Of a stretch of 64,000 nucleotides of DNA, positions 12,442-21,741 are shown piece by piece. A program made the translations under genes and the position numbers. This DNA comes from Rhodovulum euryhalinum (GTDB lineage: Bacteria > Pseudomonadota > Alphaproteobacteria > Rhodobacterales > Rhodobacteraceae): the NCBI RefSeq assembly GCF_004342445.1, contig NZ_SLWW01000001.1:1-64000 (forward strand), read 5' to 3'. Position 1 is the stretch's first letter. The number at the start of each line of letters is the position of its first letter. Below the pieces are notes generated by a model, which saw nothing but the letters and a program-made list of their open reading frames with translations, was not told the DNA's origin and ran no database searches.

Positions 12442-13515
12442 ATGAACCGCAGAACGCTTCTCGCCTCCGCCGCGCTGGCGCTGGGCCTGGCCGGGACCGC
12501 CCTTGCCCAGGACAAGACCAAGGTCGGCTTCGTCTTCGTCGGGCCGATCGGCGATGGCGGCTGGACCTATGAACACAACCAGGGCCGGCTCGCCGTGGAA
12601 GAACATTTCGGCGACGCGGTCGAGACCGTCTACCAGGAAAGCGTGCCCGAGGGCGCGGATGCCGAACGCGTCCTGACGCAGATGGCGCTGTCCGGCGCCG
12701 ACCTGATCTTCACCACGTCCTTCGGCTACATGGATCCCACGATCAACGTCGCCCAGAAATTCCCGAACGTGAAATTCGAGCACGCCACCGGCTACAAGCG
12801 CGCGGACAATGTCGGCACCTATTCCGCCCGCTTCTACGAGGGCCGCGCGGTGCAGGGGCTGATCGCCGGGCACATGACGGAATCGAACATCATCGGCTAT
12901 ATCGCCTCCTACCCGATCCCCGAGGTCATCCGCGGCATCAACTCGGCCTATATCCATGCAAGAAAGGTGAATCCGGACGTCCAGTTCAAGGTGATCTGGG
13001 CCTATACCTGGTTCGACCCGGCCAAGGAAGCAGACGCCGCAACAGCACTTATCGAACAAGGCGCCGATGTGATCCTGCAGCACACGGATTCGACCGCGCC
13101 GCAAGCCGCGGCCGAGAAGGCGGGAAATGTCTATACCTTCGGGCAGGCCTCGGACATGGCGGAATACGCCCCGAAGCCGCGGATTTCCTCGATCATCGAC
13201 AACTGGACGCCCTACTACATCGACCGGGTGCAGGCGGTGATCGACGGCGCCTGGACAAGCGACGACACCTGGGATGGGATCGGCGCGGGCATGGTCAAGA
13301 TCGGCGAGATCACCGACGCGGTGCCCGCCGAGGTCAAGGCCGAGGCCGAGGCGCTGATCGAGGCGATCGGGAGCGGGGCCTATCATCCGTTCACCGGCCC
13401 CTTGAACAAGCAGGATGGCTCGGTCTGGCTGGCCGAGGGCGAGACCGCCGATGACGGCACGCTCCTGGGCATGAACTTCTATGTCGAGGGGTTGACCGGC
13501 GAGATTCCGCAATAA
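12442..13515 (+). CDS. BMP family substrate-binding protein
   Basis: This 357-residue periplasmic protein has a Sec signal peptide (MNRRTLLASAALALGLAGTALAQ) and mature start DKTKVGFVFVGPIGDGGWTY. It belongs to the BMP/PnrA family, which bind purine nucleosides or related ligands. It lacks a lipobox cysteine, so it is soluble in the periplasm. It follows permease 2 after 51 bases that contain an imperfect hairpin. It is the last transporter gene, before a terminator at 13529. Confidence 0.9.
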   Translation: MNRRTLLASAALALGLAGTALAQDKTKVGFVFVGPIGDGGWTYEHNQGRLAVEEHFGDAVETVYQESVPEGADAERVLTQMALSGADLIFTTSFGYMDPTINVAQKFPNVKFEHATGYKRADNVGTYSARFYEGRAVQGLIAGHMTESNIIGYIASYPIPEVIRGINSAYIHARKVNPDVQFKVIWAYTWFDPAKEADAATALIEQGADVILQHTDSTAPQAAAEKAGNVYTFGQASDMAEYAPKPRISSIIDNWTPYYIDRVQAVIDGAWTSDDTWDGIGAGMVKIGEITDAVPAEVKAEAEALIEAIGSGAYHPFTGPLNKQDGSVWLAEGETADDGTLLGMNFYVEGLTGEIPQ

Positions 13516-13528
13516 CGCAGGCCGGGGT

Positions 13529-13548
13529 CGGGGCGCGGCGCCGCCCCG
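13529..13548 (+). terminator. GC hairpin after the first BMP transporter operon
   Basis: CGGGGCG and CGCCCCG form a perfect seven-base stem around a six-base loop, 14 bases after the binding-protein stop. No T run follows, so termination strength is uncertain. Confidence 0.55.
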
Positions 13549-13620
13549 GCGTCGCACGGACAGGAAATGGGCGCGCGGCGGGGCTTTCCCTTGGCCGCGC
13601 GCTCTGGTTATGTCGGGCGC

Positions 13621-14715
13621 ATGGAGACGGATTTTCTGGTCATCGGTGGCGGCATCGCCGGGGTCTCGGTCGGGGCAAGACTGTCGCATCTGGGGCGGGT
13701 CGCACTGCTGGAGGCCGAGGCGGGGCTTGGCTACCATGCCTCGGGGCGGTCGGCGGCGCTGTTCGACGAGTGTCTCGGCGCGGCGCCCATCGTGGAACTG
13801 AACCGGGCCAGCCATGCCTATCATGCGACGGCGAATGGCGGCGTGCTGTCGCCGCGCGGGCTGATGGTGGTAGGGCGCGCCGAGGATGCGGCGGCCTTCG
13901 AGCATGACGTCGCGCATATGCGGCTGTCCCGCCTGACGGTCGACGAGGCGCGGGCGCGGATGCCCATCCTGAACCCCGATGCCGTCGCCTTTGCGGGCTA
14001 TCATGGCGACGCCTGGGATCTCGACACTGACCGGCTGATCCAGGACTTCGCCCGCGACATCCGGGCCAATGGCGGCACGGTCGCGACCGGCACGCGGGTC
14101 ACGGCAATTACCCGAACCGGGACAGGCTGGCGGGTCGAGACCGGCAGAGAAACCGTCGCGGCGCGGGTGCTGGTCAATGCCGCGGGGGCCTGGGCCGACG
14201 AGGTGGCGCGGATGGCCGGGGTGGCGCCCCTGGGGATGACACCGATGCGGCGGTCGATGGCGCGGCTACCCGCACCGGGGGGGCAGGATATCCGGGCCTG
14301 GCCGATGGCCGTGGGCGCAGGCGAGCGGTGGTATTGCAAACCCGATGCCGGCAAGCTGCTGGTCTCTCCCGCCGAGGAACATCCGATGCCGCCGCACGAC
14401 GCCTTTGCCGACGACATGGTGCTGGCCGAGGGGCTTGCCCGCTACGAGGAGATGGTGACCGAGCCGGTCACCCGGGTCGAGACGAACTGGGCGGGGCTGA
14501 GGACCTTTGCGCCGGACCGTCTGCTGGTCATCGGGTTCGATCCGCTTGACCCCGCCTTCTTCTGGCATGCCGGTCAGGGGGGCGTGGGGTTTCAGACCGC
14601 GCCAGCCGCAAGCCAGCTGGCCGCCGACATCGTCGCCGGGCGGCCGCCCGAGATCGGCGCGGCGCTGGCTGCCGCGTTTTCGCCTGCGAGGTTCGCGACA
14701 TGTCCCGCCGCCTGA
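13621..14715 (+). CDS. FAD-dependent oxidoreductase, DauA (D-amino-acid dehydrogenase)-like
   Basis: This 364-residue DAO-fold flavoenzyme has a dinucleotide-binding start TDFLVIGGGIAGVSVGARL and the FAD contact GYHASGRSAALF. Later segments WAGLRTFAPD and FFWHAGQGGVGFQTAPAASQ line up by eye with Pseudomonas D-arginine dehydrogenase DauA. The likely reaction is oxidative deamination of a D- or secondary amino acid. The ATG at 13621 was chosen because the motif begins right after it, although an in-frame start exists at 13567. It overlaps the next gene by 16 bases. Confidence 0.75.
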   Translation: METDFLVIGGGIAGVSVGARLSHLGRVALLEAEAGLGYHASGRSAALFDECLGAAPIVELNRASHAYHATANGGVLSPRGLMVVGRAEDAAAFEHDVAHMRLSRLTVDEARARMPILNPDAVAFAGYHGDAWDLDTDRLIQDFARDIRANGGTVATGTRVTAITRTGTGWRVETGRETVAARVLVNAAGAWADEVARMAGVAPLGMTPMRRSMARLPAPGGQDIRAWPMAVGAGERWYCKPDAGKLLVSPAEEHPMPPHDAFADDMVLAEGLARYEEMVTEPVTRVETNWAGLRTFAPDRLLVIGFDPLDPAFFWHAGQGGVGFQTAPAASQLAADIVAGRPPEIGAALAAAFSPARFATCPAA

Positions 14716-15365
14716 GCTTGCCGGACACCGCCTCGGTGGCGATCCCCGGCGCAGACGGGCGGATGCACGCGCCCTCGGCGCTGCGCAATGCCGAAGCGAT
14801 CTGCGCGGTCATCCGCGAACGGGGCCCGGCGGCCGGTCGCGCACTGGAGATCGCGTCGGGCACCGGCGAACACGCGGTCCGTATCGCGGCCTGCCAGCCC
14901 GGGCTGGACTGGCAACCCTCGGACATCGACGCGGACCGGCGCGCCAGCATCGACGCCTGGACCGCGCATGCGGGCCTGCCCAACATCCGGCCCGCGATCG
15001 CGCTTGATGCCTGCGCACCCGGCTGGGGGGCGGTACAGGACGGCTATGACCTGATCTTTGCCAGCAACATCCTGCATCTGGTGAGTGTCGACGAGGCACA
15101 GACGCTGATCCGCGAGGCGGCGCGCGCGCTCGCCCCCGCAGGGGTGTTGATGATCTACGGACCGTTCCGGCGCGGCGACAGGTTTGCCAGCGAGGGCGAC
15201 GCGACATTCCACACCAGCCTCGTCGCACAGGATTCCGCGATCGGCTACAAATCGGCCGAAGAGGTCGAAGGCTGGATGCGCGCAGCCGGCCTGGTCGCCG
15301 AACCGCCAGCGGAGATGCCCGCGAACAACCTGACCGTGGTTGCCCGAAAGCCCGCCGCACCTTGA
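14700..15365 (+). CDS. DUF938 SAM-dependent methyltransferase
   Basis: This 221-residue Rossmann methyltransferase of the DUF938 (METTL26-like) family has SAM-binding motif I ALEIASGTGEHAVRIA and an acidic motif II (QPSDIDADRRASI). The landmarks LIFASNILHLVS and GPFRRGDRF follow. The substrate is unknown. Its start lies inside the dauA-like gene, so the two are probably co-translated. The FNR-type box of the next gene covers its stop codon. Confidence 0.8.
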   Translation: MSRRLSLPDTASVAIPGADGRMHAPSALRNAEAICAVIRERGPAAGRALEIASGTGEHAVRIAACQPGLDWQPSDIDADRRASIDAWTAHAGLPNIRPAIALDACAPGWGAVQDGYDLIFASNILHLVSVDEAQTLIREAARALAPAGVLMIYGPFRRGDRFASEGDATFHTSLVAQDSAIGYKSAEEVEGWMRAAGLVAEPPAEMPANNLTVVARKPAAP

Positions 15366-15375
15366 CCCGCATCAA
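15362..15375 (+). promoter_or_regulatory. FNR-type box upstream of the AhpD-fold gene
   Basis: TTGACCCGCATCAA matches the FNR/FnrL consensus TTGAT-N4-ATCAA except at one position. The centre is about 67 bases before the ATG at 15436, a reasonable place for an activator. It suggests control of the downstream gene by oxygen or another Crp/Fnr regulator. Confidence 0.6.
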
Positions 15376-15435
15376 GGCAGGCACCCAAGAAAACTGGTGT
15401 TTCCGACTCGAATTTCGATCTCAAAGGAGAAAAGA

Positions 15436-15792
15436 ATGGACTGGACCGCGAAACGTGACGCGACCAAGGATCAGCTGCGGCGCCTGAACAAGGCGATCCC
15501 CGAGCCGGCCAAGGCGTTCAGCGGCCTCGGCAAGGCCGTGAAGGAGGGCGGCGAGCTTGACTTCAAGACCAAGGAGCTGATCGCGATGGGCATGGCGATC
15601 ACCCTGCGCTGCGAGGCCTGCATCGTGCTGCACATGGAGGCGCTGGTGCGCGTCGGCGCCACCCGCGAAGAGGTCGGCGACGTGCTGGCAATGTCGATCC
15701 AGATGGGCGGCGGGCCCGCGATGATGTATGCCGCCGCGGCGATGGAATGCTACGATCAACTGATGGAAGAGAAGGCGGCCGCGGCCGAGTAA
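15436..15792 (+). CDS. Carboxymuconolactone decarboxylase/AhpD-fold protein
   Basis: This is a 118-residue all-helical AhpD-like protein. It carries CEAC at residues 59-62 followed by H66, the CxxC-x3-H arrangement of peroxidase-type rather than decarboxylase members. A redox or alkylhydroperoxidase role is therefore more likely than lactone decarboxylation. A strong AAGGAG site precedes the ATG, and an FNR-type box lies upstream, implying oxygen-dependent expression. A terminator hairpin follows at 15805. Confidence 0.85.
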   Translation: MDWTAKRDATKDQLRRLNKAIPEPAKAFSGLGKAVKEGGELDFKTKELIAMGMAITLRCEACIVLHMEALVRVGATREEVGDVLAMSIQMGGGPAMMYAAAAMECYDQLMEEKAAAAE

Positions 15793-15804
15793 CGCGGCCC
15801 CCGG

Positions 15805-15828
15805 GCGTGCCGTCCCGCGGCGGCACGC
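15805..15828 (+). terminator. Hairpin terminator after the AhpD-fold gene
   Basis: GCGTGCCG and CGGCACGC form a perfect eight-base stem with an eight-base loop, 13 bases past the stop. Only GCTTCC follows, not a clear T run. Confidence 0.55.
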
Positions 15829-15934
15829 GCTTCCGCGGCCAAAGGCTGTGCGGCATGGGCAGAGGCCCGCTGTTGCCTGAATCGCGCCACCGTCCTATTC
15901 CTTGTGGGCTGAACGCCCTCGAAGGATCTGTCCC

Positions 15935-16387
15935 ATGCTCCGTATCGTCCCGGCTGCCCTTGTCCTTGCCCTTCTGGCCACCGCCGCCCACGCGGGCAGC
16001 TATTCGGGTATGCCCGGCAGCGTCTTCGAGGAACGGTTCGTTGCCGAATGGGACCGGAACGGTGATGGCGTCATCACCCGAGCCGAGATCATGCGCATGC
16101 CCGAGGCGGTCTTTGCCCGGTTCGACCGCGACGGCGATGGCCTTCTCGACCCGCACGAAACGGCCCGCTTCGATGCAGCGCGGCAGGCCGACCTGCGCAA
16201 TCTGGGCGGCCGGTATCGCGCCGAGGTCGCGCGGATGGCCGGGGGCGTGACGCTCCGGCGCAATGACATCGACGGCAACGGGCGGATCAGCCGGGCGGAA
16301 TTCCGGCTGGGCGGCGCCGACTGGCTGGCGCTGCTGGACCGCGACGGGAACGGCGCGGTCAGTGCCGTGGATTTCGCCGCCCGCTGA
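15935..16387 (+). CDS. Exported four-EF-hand calcium-binding protein
   Basis: This 150-residue protein has a signal peptide ending ...LLATAAHA at about residue 20. Four EF-hand loops are visible: DRNGDGVITRAE (40-51), DRDGDGLLDPHE (64-75), DIDGNGRISRAE (111-122) and DRDGNGAVSAVD (135-146). The last has Asp instead of the usual Glu at position 12. The ATG at 15935 gives a clean signal peptide. The partner is unknown; a periplasmic calcium sensor or buffer is inferred. It converges on the next gene with a four-base gap. Confidence 0.85.
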   Translation: MLRIVPAALVLALLATAAHAGSYSGMPGSVFEERFVAEWDRNGDGVITRAEIMRMPEAVFARFDRDGDGLLDPHETARFDAARQADLRNLGGRYRAEVARMAGGVTLRRNDIDGNGRISRAEFRLGGADWLALLDRDGNGAVSAVDFAAR

Positions 16388-16391
16388 CGGC

Positions 16392-18890
16392 TCAACCGTC
16401 CGCGCGGATGCGGGCGTTCGTGGGGTCGTGCGGGCTCTCCTCGACGATCTCGGCGGGCCAGCGCCGGTCCAGCATCTTGACCTGGAGTTTCGTGCCCGGG
16501 ACAGCGAGTTCGGGCCGGACATAGCCCATGCCGATCGACCGGCCAAAGACCACCGAATACCCGCCCGAGGTCAGCCGCCCGACCCGCGTCTCGCCATCAT
16601 AAAGCGCCTCGCGGCCCCAGGGATCGGCATCCTCGGGCCCATCGATCAAGAGCGTCACGCATTTGCTGCGGATACCGGTCTGCTCCATCGCCGCCTTGCC
16701 GTGGAAGTCCTTGGACAGGTCGACGAACCGGTCCAGCCCGGCCTCCAGCGGCGTCGCGTCGCGGCCAAGTTCCGTGCCGAAGGCGCGATAGGATTTCTCC
16801 TGCCTGAGCCAGTTCTGCGCCCGGGCGCCGACCAGTGCCATACCGTGCCGTTCGCCCGCGCCCATCAGCAGATCCCACAGGTAGGTCTGCATCTCGATCG
16901 GGTGATGCAGCTCCCAGCCAAGTTCCCCGGTATAGGCCACGCGCAGGGCGCGCACCGGGCACATGCCCAGCTCGATGTCGCGCGCGGACAGCCACGGGAA
17001 GCGCTTGTTGGACAGCACCGTCGCCGGGTCGGCGTCCTTGACCACATCGTTCAGGATCGCGCGCGCGTTCGGCCCCGCCAACGCGAACACACCCCATTGG
17101 GTCGAGACGTCGTGGATGTCGATCCAGCCGAATTCTTCGCGCTTGTCCTCGGCGGCCTTGACCAGGAAATCGTGGTCATAGGCCGCCCACGCCCCGGCCG
17201 AGACAAGGTAGTATTCGTGCTCGGCCAGCCGCACGATGGTGTATTCCGTGCGCACCGTGCCCGCCGAGCTCAGCGCATAGGTCAGGTTGACCCGGCCGAC
17301 CTTGGGCAGCGCGTTGCAGGTGAACCAGTCGAGGAACGCGGTCGCCCCCGGCCCCCGAACAAGATGCTTGGTGAAGGCGGTTGCGTCGATCAGCCCGGCG
17401 CGTTCGCGGATCGCACGGGCCTCGTATTCCGCATGCGGCCACCAGCCGCCCCGGCGGAAGCTGCGCGCATCGTGGTCGAAACTGTCGGGCGCGTCCTCGG
17501 GGCCGTAATAGTTCGGCCGCTCCCACCCGTTCACCTGCCCGAACTGCGCGCCAAGCCGCCGCTGCCGGTCATAGGCCGGCGAGGTCCGCAGCGGGCGGCA
17601 GGCGGGACGCTCCTCGTCGGGGTGGTGCAGGATGTAGACGTGTTCATAGGCCTCCTCGTTCTTGCGGGCGGCGTATTCGGTCGTCATCCAGTCGCCATAG
17701 CGGCGGGGGTCGAGCGAGCCCATGTCGATCTCGGCCTCGCCGTCCACCATCAGTTGCGCAAGGTAATGTCCGGTGCCCCCGGCCGCCGTGATGCCGAAGC
17801 TGAACCCCTCGGCCAGCCACATGTTCCTTAGGCCCGGCGCAGGACCGAGCAGCGGGTTGCCGTCGGGCGTGTAGCAGATCGGACCGTTGAAATCGTCCTT
17901 CAGACCCACCTGTTCCGAAGACGGGATCCGGTGGATCATGCTCATGTATTCCTCTTCGATCCGCTCCAGATCCAGCGGGAAGAGGTCGGCGCGGAAGCTG
18001 TCGGGGCAGCCATACTCGAACCGCGCGGGCGCGCCGCGCTCATAGGGGCCAAGGATCCAGCCGCCGCGTTCCTCGCGGACATACCACTTGGCGTCGGCGT
18101 CGCGCAGGACCGGGTGCTGGGGATTGCCCGCGTCGCGCCACGCGACCAGCGCGGGGTCGGGCTCGGTCACGATGAACTGGTGCTCGACCGGGATCGCCGG
18201 GATCTTGATGCCCAGCAGCCGCGCGGTGCGCTGGGCGTGGTTGCCTGTGGCGGTGACGACATGTTCGGCGGTGATGACGGCCTGCTCGTCGGTGGCGACG
18301 AGGTTCCCGCCCTTCTCGGCCATCTTCGTGACCGTGACGCGCCATTCGGACCCGGTCCATTCGTAGCCGTCCACCTGCCACTTGCGTTCGATGGTCGCAC
18401 CGAACTGGCGCGCGCCCTTGGCCATCGCCTGCGTGACGTCGGCGGGGTTGATATAGCCGTCGGTCGGGTGGAACAGCGCGCCCTTCAGGTCGTCGGTCCG
18501 AACCAGCGGCCAGCGCGCCTTGATCTCGTCGGGGGTCAGCCATTCGTAGGGCACGCCGCAGGTCTCGGCGGTTGTGGCGTAAAGCCGGTATTCGTCCATC
18601 CGCGCGTCGGTCTGCGCCATCCGCAGGTTGCCCACCACGAAGAAGCCGGGGTTCAATCCCGTCTCGGCCTCAAGCCCCTTGTAGAACCTGATCGAGTAGT
18701 CGTGGATGTGGGTCGTGGCGTAGGACATGTTGAAATAGGGCAAAAGGCCCGCCGCATGCCATGTGCTGCCCGAGGTCAACTCGTCGCGTTCCAGCAGCAT
18801 CGTGTCCCATCCGCGCTTCGCCAGGTGATAGGCGATCGAGGTGCCGACGGCACCGCCGCCGACGACAAGGGCTTTGACATGGGTCTTCAT
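16392..18890 (-). CDS. Dimethylglycine/sarcosine dehydrogenase-like FAD oxidoreductase fused to GcvT domain
   Basis: This 832-residue two-part enzyme has an N-terminal DAO flavoprotein (VVGGGAVGTSIAYHLAKRG, then SGSTWHAAGLLPYF). Its C-terminal half is a GcvT/aminomethyltransferase fold binding tetrahydrofolate (RAGLIDATAFTKHLVRGPGA, YTGELGWELHHP). The family demethylates N-methylated glycines and passes the one-carbon unit to folate. The exact substrate (dimethylglycine, sarcosine or another betaine derivative) cannot be read from sequence. No other glycine-betaine genes adjoin it. Confidence 0.85.
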   Translation of the reverse strand: MKTHVKALVVGGGAVGTSIAYHLAKRGWDTMLLERDELTSGSTWHAAGLLPYFNMSYATTHIHDYSIRFYKGLEAETGLNPGFFVVGNLRMAQTDARMDEYRLYATTAETCGVPYEWLTPDEIKARWPLVRTDDLKGALFHPTDGYINPADVTQAMAKGARQFGATIERKWQVDGYEWTGSEWRVTVTKMAEKGGNLVATDEQAVITAEHVVTATGNHAQRTARLLGIKIPAIPVEHQFIVTEPDPALVAWRDAGNPQHPVLRDADAKWYVREERGGWILGPYERGAPARFEYGCPDSFRADLFPLDLERIEEEYMSMIHRIPSSEQVGLKDDFNGPICYTPDGNPLLGPAPGLRNMWLAEGFSFGITAAGGTGHYLAQLMVDGEAEIDMGSLDPRRYGDWMTTEYAARKNEEAYEHVYILHHPDEERPACRPLRTSPAYDRQRRLGAQFGQVNGWERPNYYGPEDAPDSFDHDARSFRRGGWWPHAEYEARAIRERAGLIDATAFTKHLVRGPGATAFLDWFTCNALPKVGRVNLTYALSSAGTVRTEYTIVRLAEHEYYLVSAGAWAAYDHDFLVKAAEDKREEFGWIDIHDVSTQWGVFALAGPNARAILNDVVKDADPATVLSNKRFPWLSARDIELGMCPVRALRVAYTGELGWELHHPIEMQTYLWDLLMGAGERHGMALVGARAQNWLRQEKSYRAFGTELGRDATPLEAGLDRFVDLSKDFHGKAAMEQTGIRSKCVTLLIDGPEDADPWGREALYDGETRVGRLTSGGYSVVFGRSIGMGYVRPELAVPGTKLQVKMLDRRWPAEIVEESPHDPTNARIRADG

Positions 18891-19132
18891 GGGCCGCGAC
18901 TCCGCGTTGAGCGTCCGTTTCGCGCCCAGTTACGCAAAATCGGCCACGCGGGGCGAGGGTCATCCGACTTCACGTGACACGAAAGCGACCTCTGGCCGCT
19001 GAGCCCGAAGCCACCGACACCCCGGAAGCCGCAGGATTTCAGGACGCGATGAGGGCGGCGATCTGCGTCAACCTCGGCAGCATCGGCATCGGGCAGGTCT
19101 TCGGCGCGCGGGGCTCGCCCGTGCCCACCCCG

Positions 19133-20119
19133 TCACAGCATCGCCGGTACCACCAGATCGGGCGGCCGGTGGCCGTCGGCGAAGGTCTTGATGTTGATGA
19201 TGACCTTCTCGCCCATCTCGACCCGACCCTCCACCGTGGCCGAGCCCATATGCGGCAGCAGCACCACGTTCGGCAGTTCGCGCAGGCGGGGGTTGATCTC
19301 GTGGCCATGCTCGAACACGTCAAGCCCCGCGCCGCCCAGTTCGCCCGCCCGCAGCATCCGGGTAAGCGCATTCTCGTCGATCACCTCGCCGCGCGAGGTA
19401 TTCACGATCACGGCGTCGGGCTTCATCAGCTTCAGCCGCCTTGCGTTCATCAGGTGGAAGGTCGAGGGCGTGTGCGGGCAGTTGATGGACAGGACATCCA
19501 TGCGCGACACCATCTGGTCAAGACTGTCCCACCAGGTCGCTTCCAGGTCCTCCTCGATCTCGGGGCGCAGACGCTTGCGGTTGTGATAGTGGATCTGCAT
19601 GCCGAAGACACGCGCCCGCCGCGCCACCGCCTGTCCGATCCGTCCCATCCCGAGGATCCCCAGCCGCCGCCCGCCGATCCGCCCGCCCATGAAGGCCGTG
19701 GGCGCCCAGCCCTTCCAATGGCCCGTCTGCATGACATGCAACCCTTCGGGGATGCGGCGCGTGACCGCCAGCATCAGCGCGATGGTCATGTCGGCGGTGT
19801 CCTCGGTCACCACGCCCGGCGTGTTCGACACCAGAATCCCCCGCTGCCGCGCTGTCTGGATGTCCAGATGGTCGATCCCGGCCCCGTAATTCGCGATCAG
19901 CTTCAGCCGGTCGCCTGCGGCGGCCAGCATCGCCTGGTCGATCTGGTCGGTCACGCAGGGCACGATCACGTCGGCCCGCTGCATCGCGTCGACCAGTTCC
20001 TCCCGGCTCATCTTGACGTCGGCTTCGTTCAGCTCGACGTTGAAAAGCTCCTTCATCCGGGTCTCGACCGGCTCGGGCAGGCGTCGCGTCACGACAACAC
20101 TCAGGCGTTGAGCGGGCAT
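19133..20119 (-). CDS. D-isomer-specific 2-hydroxyacid dehydrogenase (glyoxylate/hydroxypyruvate reductase-like)
   Basis: This 328-residue NAD(P)-dependent enzyme has the Rossmann motif GILGMGRIGQAVARRA. The catalytic triad is the Arg of NTSRGEVID, the Glu of DVFEHGHEINP and the His of LLPHMGSAT. It probably reduces glyoxylate or hydroxypyruvate. I took the ATG at 20119, which has GGAGGAGG upstream, over a start 56 codons earlier that adds unrelated sequence. It is divergent from the SH3 protein gene. Confidence 0.88.
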   Translation of the reverse strand: MPAQRLSVVVTRRLPEPVETRMKELFNVELNEADVKMSREELVDAMQRADVIVPCVTDQIDQAMLAAAGDRLKLIANYGAGIDHLDIQTARQRGILVSNTPGVVTEDTADMTIALMLAVTRRIPEGLHVMQTGHWKGWAPTAFMGGRIGGRRLGILGMGRIGQAVARRARVFGMQIHYHNRKRLRPEIEEDLEATWWDSLDQMVSRMDVLSINCPHTPSTFHLMNARRLKLMKPDAVIVNTSRGEVIDENALTRMLRAGELGGAGLDVFEHGHEINPRLRELPNVVLLPHMGSATVEGRVEMGEKVIINIKTFADGHRPPDLVVPAML

Positions 20120-20220
20120 CCCGGGGCCTCCTCCTGCTTTCCAACCCGTTCCGTCAGTGGCAAACTGTCCGAGATCGGGGCGCGGCACAAGACCCCGGGG
20201 CGTGAACGGGCAGAACAGAG

Positions 20221-20739
20221 ATGGCGCAACGGGCAGCCGGGCGGACCGCAAGGATGGCCTTGGCGTTTTTTCTTTGCATGGCGACACTTTCCGCGCCCCT
20301 CCACGGGGCCGAGCGGGGGCAGGTCACGAACCTGCCGCTGCCGCGTTACGTGTCGCTCAAGGCCGCCGAGGGCAATGTGCGCCGCGGCCCCAGCCTCAGC
20401 CACCGGGTGGACTGGGTCTATACCCGCCGCGGCATGCCCTTGCAGATCACCGCCGAATACGGCCACTGGCGCCGGGTGCAGGACCGCGACGGCGCGGGCG
20501 GCTGGATGCACTATTCGCTGCTGTCGGGCGTGCGCACGGTCATTGTCGACGAGGACATGCTGCCCCTGCGCCGTCAGCCCGACGCGAACGCCCAGGTGCT
20601 GGCCCAGGCCGAGCGCGGCGTGATCGCCCGGCTTGGCGAATGTCGCCCCGACTGGTGCCGGATCGCGGCCGAGCGACAATCCGGCTGGGTGCCCAAGGCC
20701 GCGCTTTGGGGCGTCGACCCGGGCGAAACGCGCGAGTAA
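20221..20739 (+). CDS. Exported SH3-domain protein
   Basis: This 172-residue protein has an N-terminal hydrophobic signal (MALAFFLCMATLSAPLHG), then two SH3b-like repeats. The first holds NVRRGPSLSHRVDWVYTRRG and the second PLRRQPDANAQVLAQAE followed by DWCRIAAERQSGWVP. Such proteins sit in the periplasm and often contact peptidoglycan, but no enzyme domain is attached. ATG 20221 and ATG 20254 are both possible; the shorter one gives a more usual signal peptide. Confidence 0.8.
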   Translation: MAQRAAGRTARMALAFFLCMATLSAPLHGAERGQVTNLPLPRYVSLKAAEGNVRRGPSLSHRVDWVYTRRGMPLQITAEYGHWRRVQDRDGAGGWMHYSLLSGVRTVIVDEDMLPLRRQPDANAQVLAQAERGVIARLGECRPDWCRIAAERQSGWVPKAALWGVDPGETRE

Positions 20740-20800
20740 GCTTGCGGCCCCGGCACCAGCCTTGCTAGTCCGGGGCCGAACCGCGCCAAGGGATCCGCCA

Positions 20801-21691
20801 ATGCCGACCGCGACCCGCCTGAACCTTTCCGCCGGGATCGCCTCGGTTGTCACCGCGTTGCTGCTGGTGGCGCTGAAGCTCTGGGCGCTGGGCGAGACGC
20901 AGTCCCTGTCGGTCGCGGCTTCGCTTGCGGACAGCGCGCTTGACCTGATGATGTCGCTCGGCGCGCTGGCCGCGATCCTTTACGCCGCACGCCCGCCCGA
21001 CGATGACCACGCCTTCGGACATACCGCGGCCGAGGATCTTGCGGCGCTGGGCCAGGCGGTATTCATCCTCGCCTCGGCCGGTGTGATCGCGTTCGCCGCC
21101 ATCGGACGGCTGACCGCCGCCGATCCCGTTCCGCTGGCGGCCGAGGGGCGGGGGATCGTGGCCATGACGCTTTCGATCATCCTGACGCTGGCGCTGGTGC
21201 TCTGGCAGCGCGGGGTGGCGGCACGGACAGGAAACCGGGTGGTCCGCGCCGACTCGCTACACTATCTTGGTGATCTGCTGCCGAATCTTGGCGCGATCCT
21301 GGCGCTCTGGGCCTCGGCGCAGTTCGGGCTTGTCCGCCTTGATGCCGCGATCGCGCTGGCGGCCGCCTGCATGCTGGCCGTGGGGGCGGCGGGCATCGGC
21401 AAGGATGCCTGGGACGCGCTGATGGACCGCGCCGCCGCCCCCGAGGTGATCGCCCGGATCGAGACCCTCGCCCGCACCCAGCCCGGCATCCACGGCTTTC
21501 ACGACCTCAAGACCCGCCGCTCGGGCAGCCGTCTGTTCATCAATCTTCATGTCGAGCTTGACGGCGCGCAAAGCCTGGACGCGGCCCATGCCATCGGCGC
21601 CGCGCTGAAACACGCGATCCTTGCCGAGTTCCCGGGCACCGACATCATCATCCATTTCGACCCGGTGCGGGACAGCGGCGATCACCGCTGA
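20801..21691 (+). CDS. Cation diffusion facilitator family transporter
   Basis: This 296-residue inner-membrane proton-coupled metal efflux protein of the FieF/YiiP class has five to six helices. The metal site motif DSALD lies in helix 2 and HYLGD in helix 5 (Asp/His-x3-Asp). The cytoplasmic C-terminal domain (HGFHDLKTRRSGSRLFINLHVELD) is complete. Zinc or iron export is the family norm; metal specificity is not readable here. It converges with moeB. Confidence 0.9.
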   Translation: MPTATRLNLSAGIASVVTALLLVALKLWALGETQSLSVAASLADSALDLMMSLGALAAILYAARPPDDDHAFGHTAAEDLAALGQAVFILASAGVIAFAAIGRLTAADPVPLAAEGRGIVAMTLSIILTLALVLWQRGVAARTGNRVVRADSLHYLGDLLPNLGAILALWASAQFGLVRLDAAIALAAACMLAVGAAGIGKDAWDALMDRAAAPEVIARIETLARTQPGIHGFHDLKTRRSGSRLFINLHVELDGAQSLDAAHAIGAALKHAILAEFPGTDIIIHFDPVRDSGDHR

Positions 21692-21741
21692 ACGGTCTCG
21701 CTGGCCTGGGTGCGTTTCGGTGGATGGCGCGCAGGGCGCCC

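Noticed and set aside
11422-14004. 860-codon minus-strand frame across the permease, binding-protein and oxidoreductase genes
   Set aside because: It spans three well-supported plus-strand genes and their gaps and looks like a composition artefact.
18891-19132. Small gene between the dehydrogenase genes
   Set aside because: Short frames here lack ribosome sites and extend from shadows of the neighbouring genes; about 240 bases appear non-coding.
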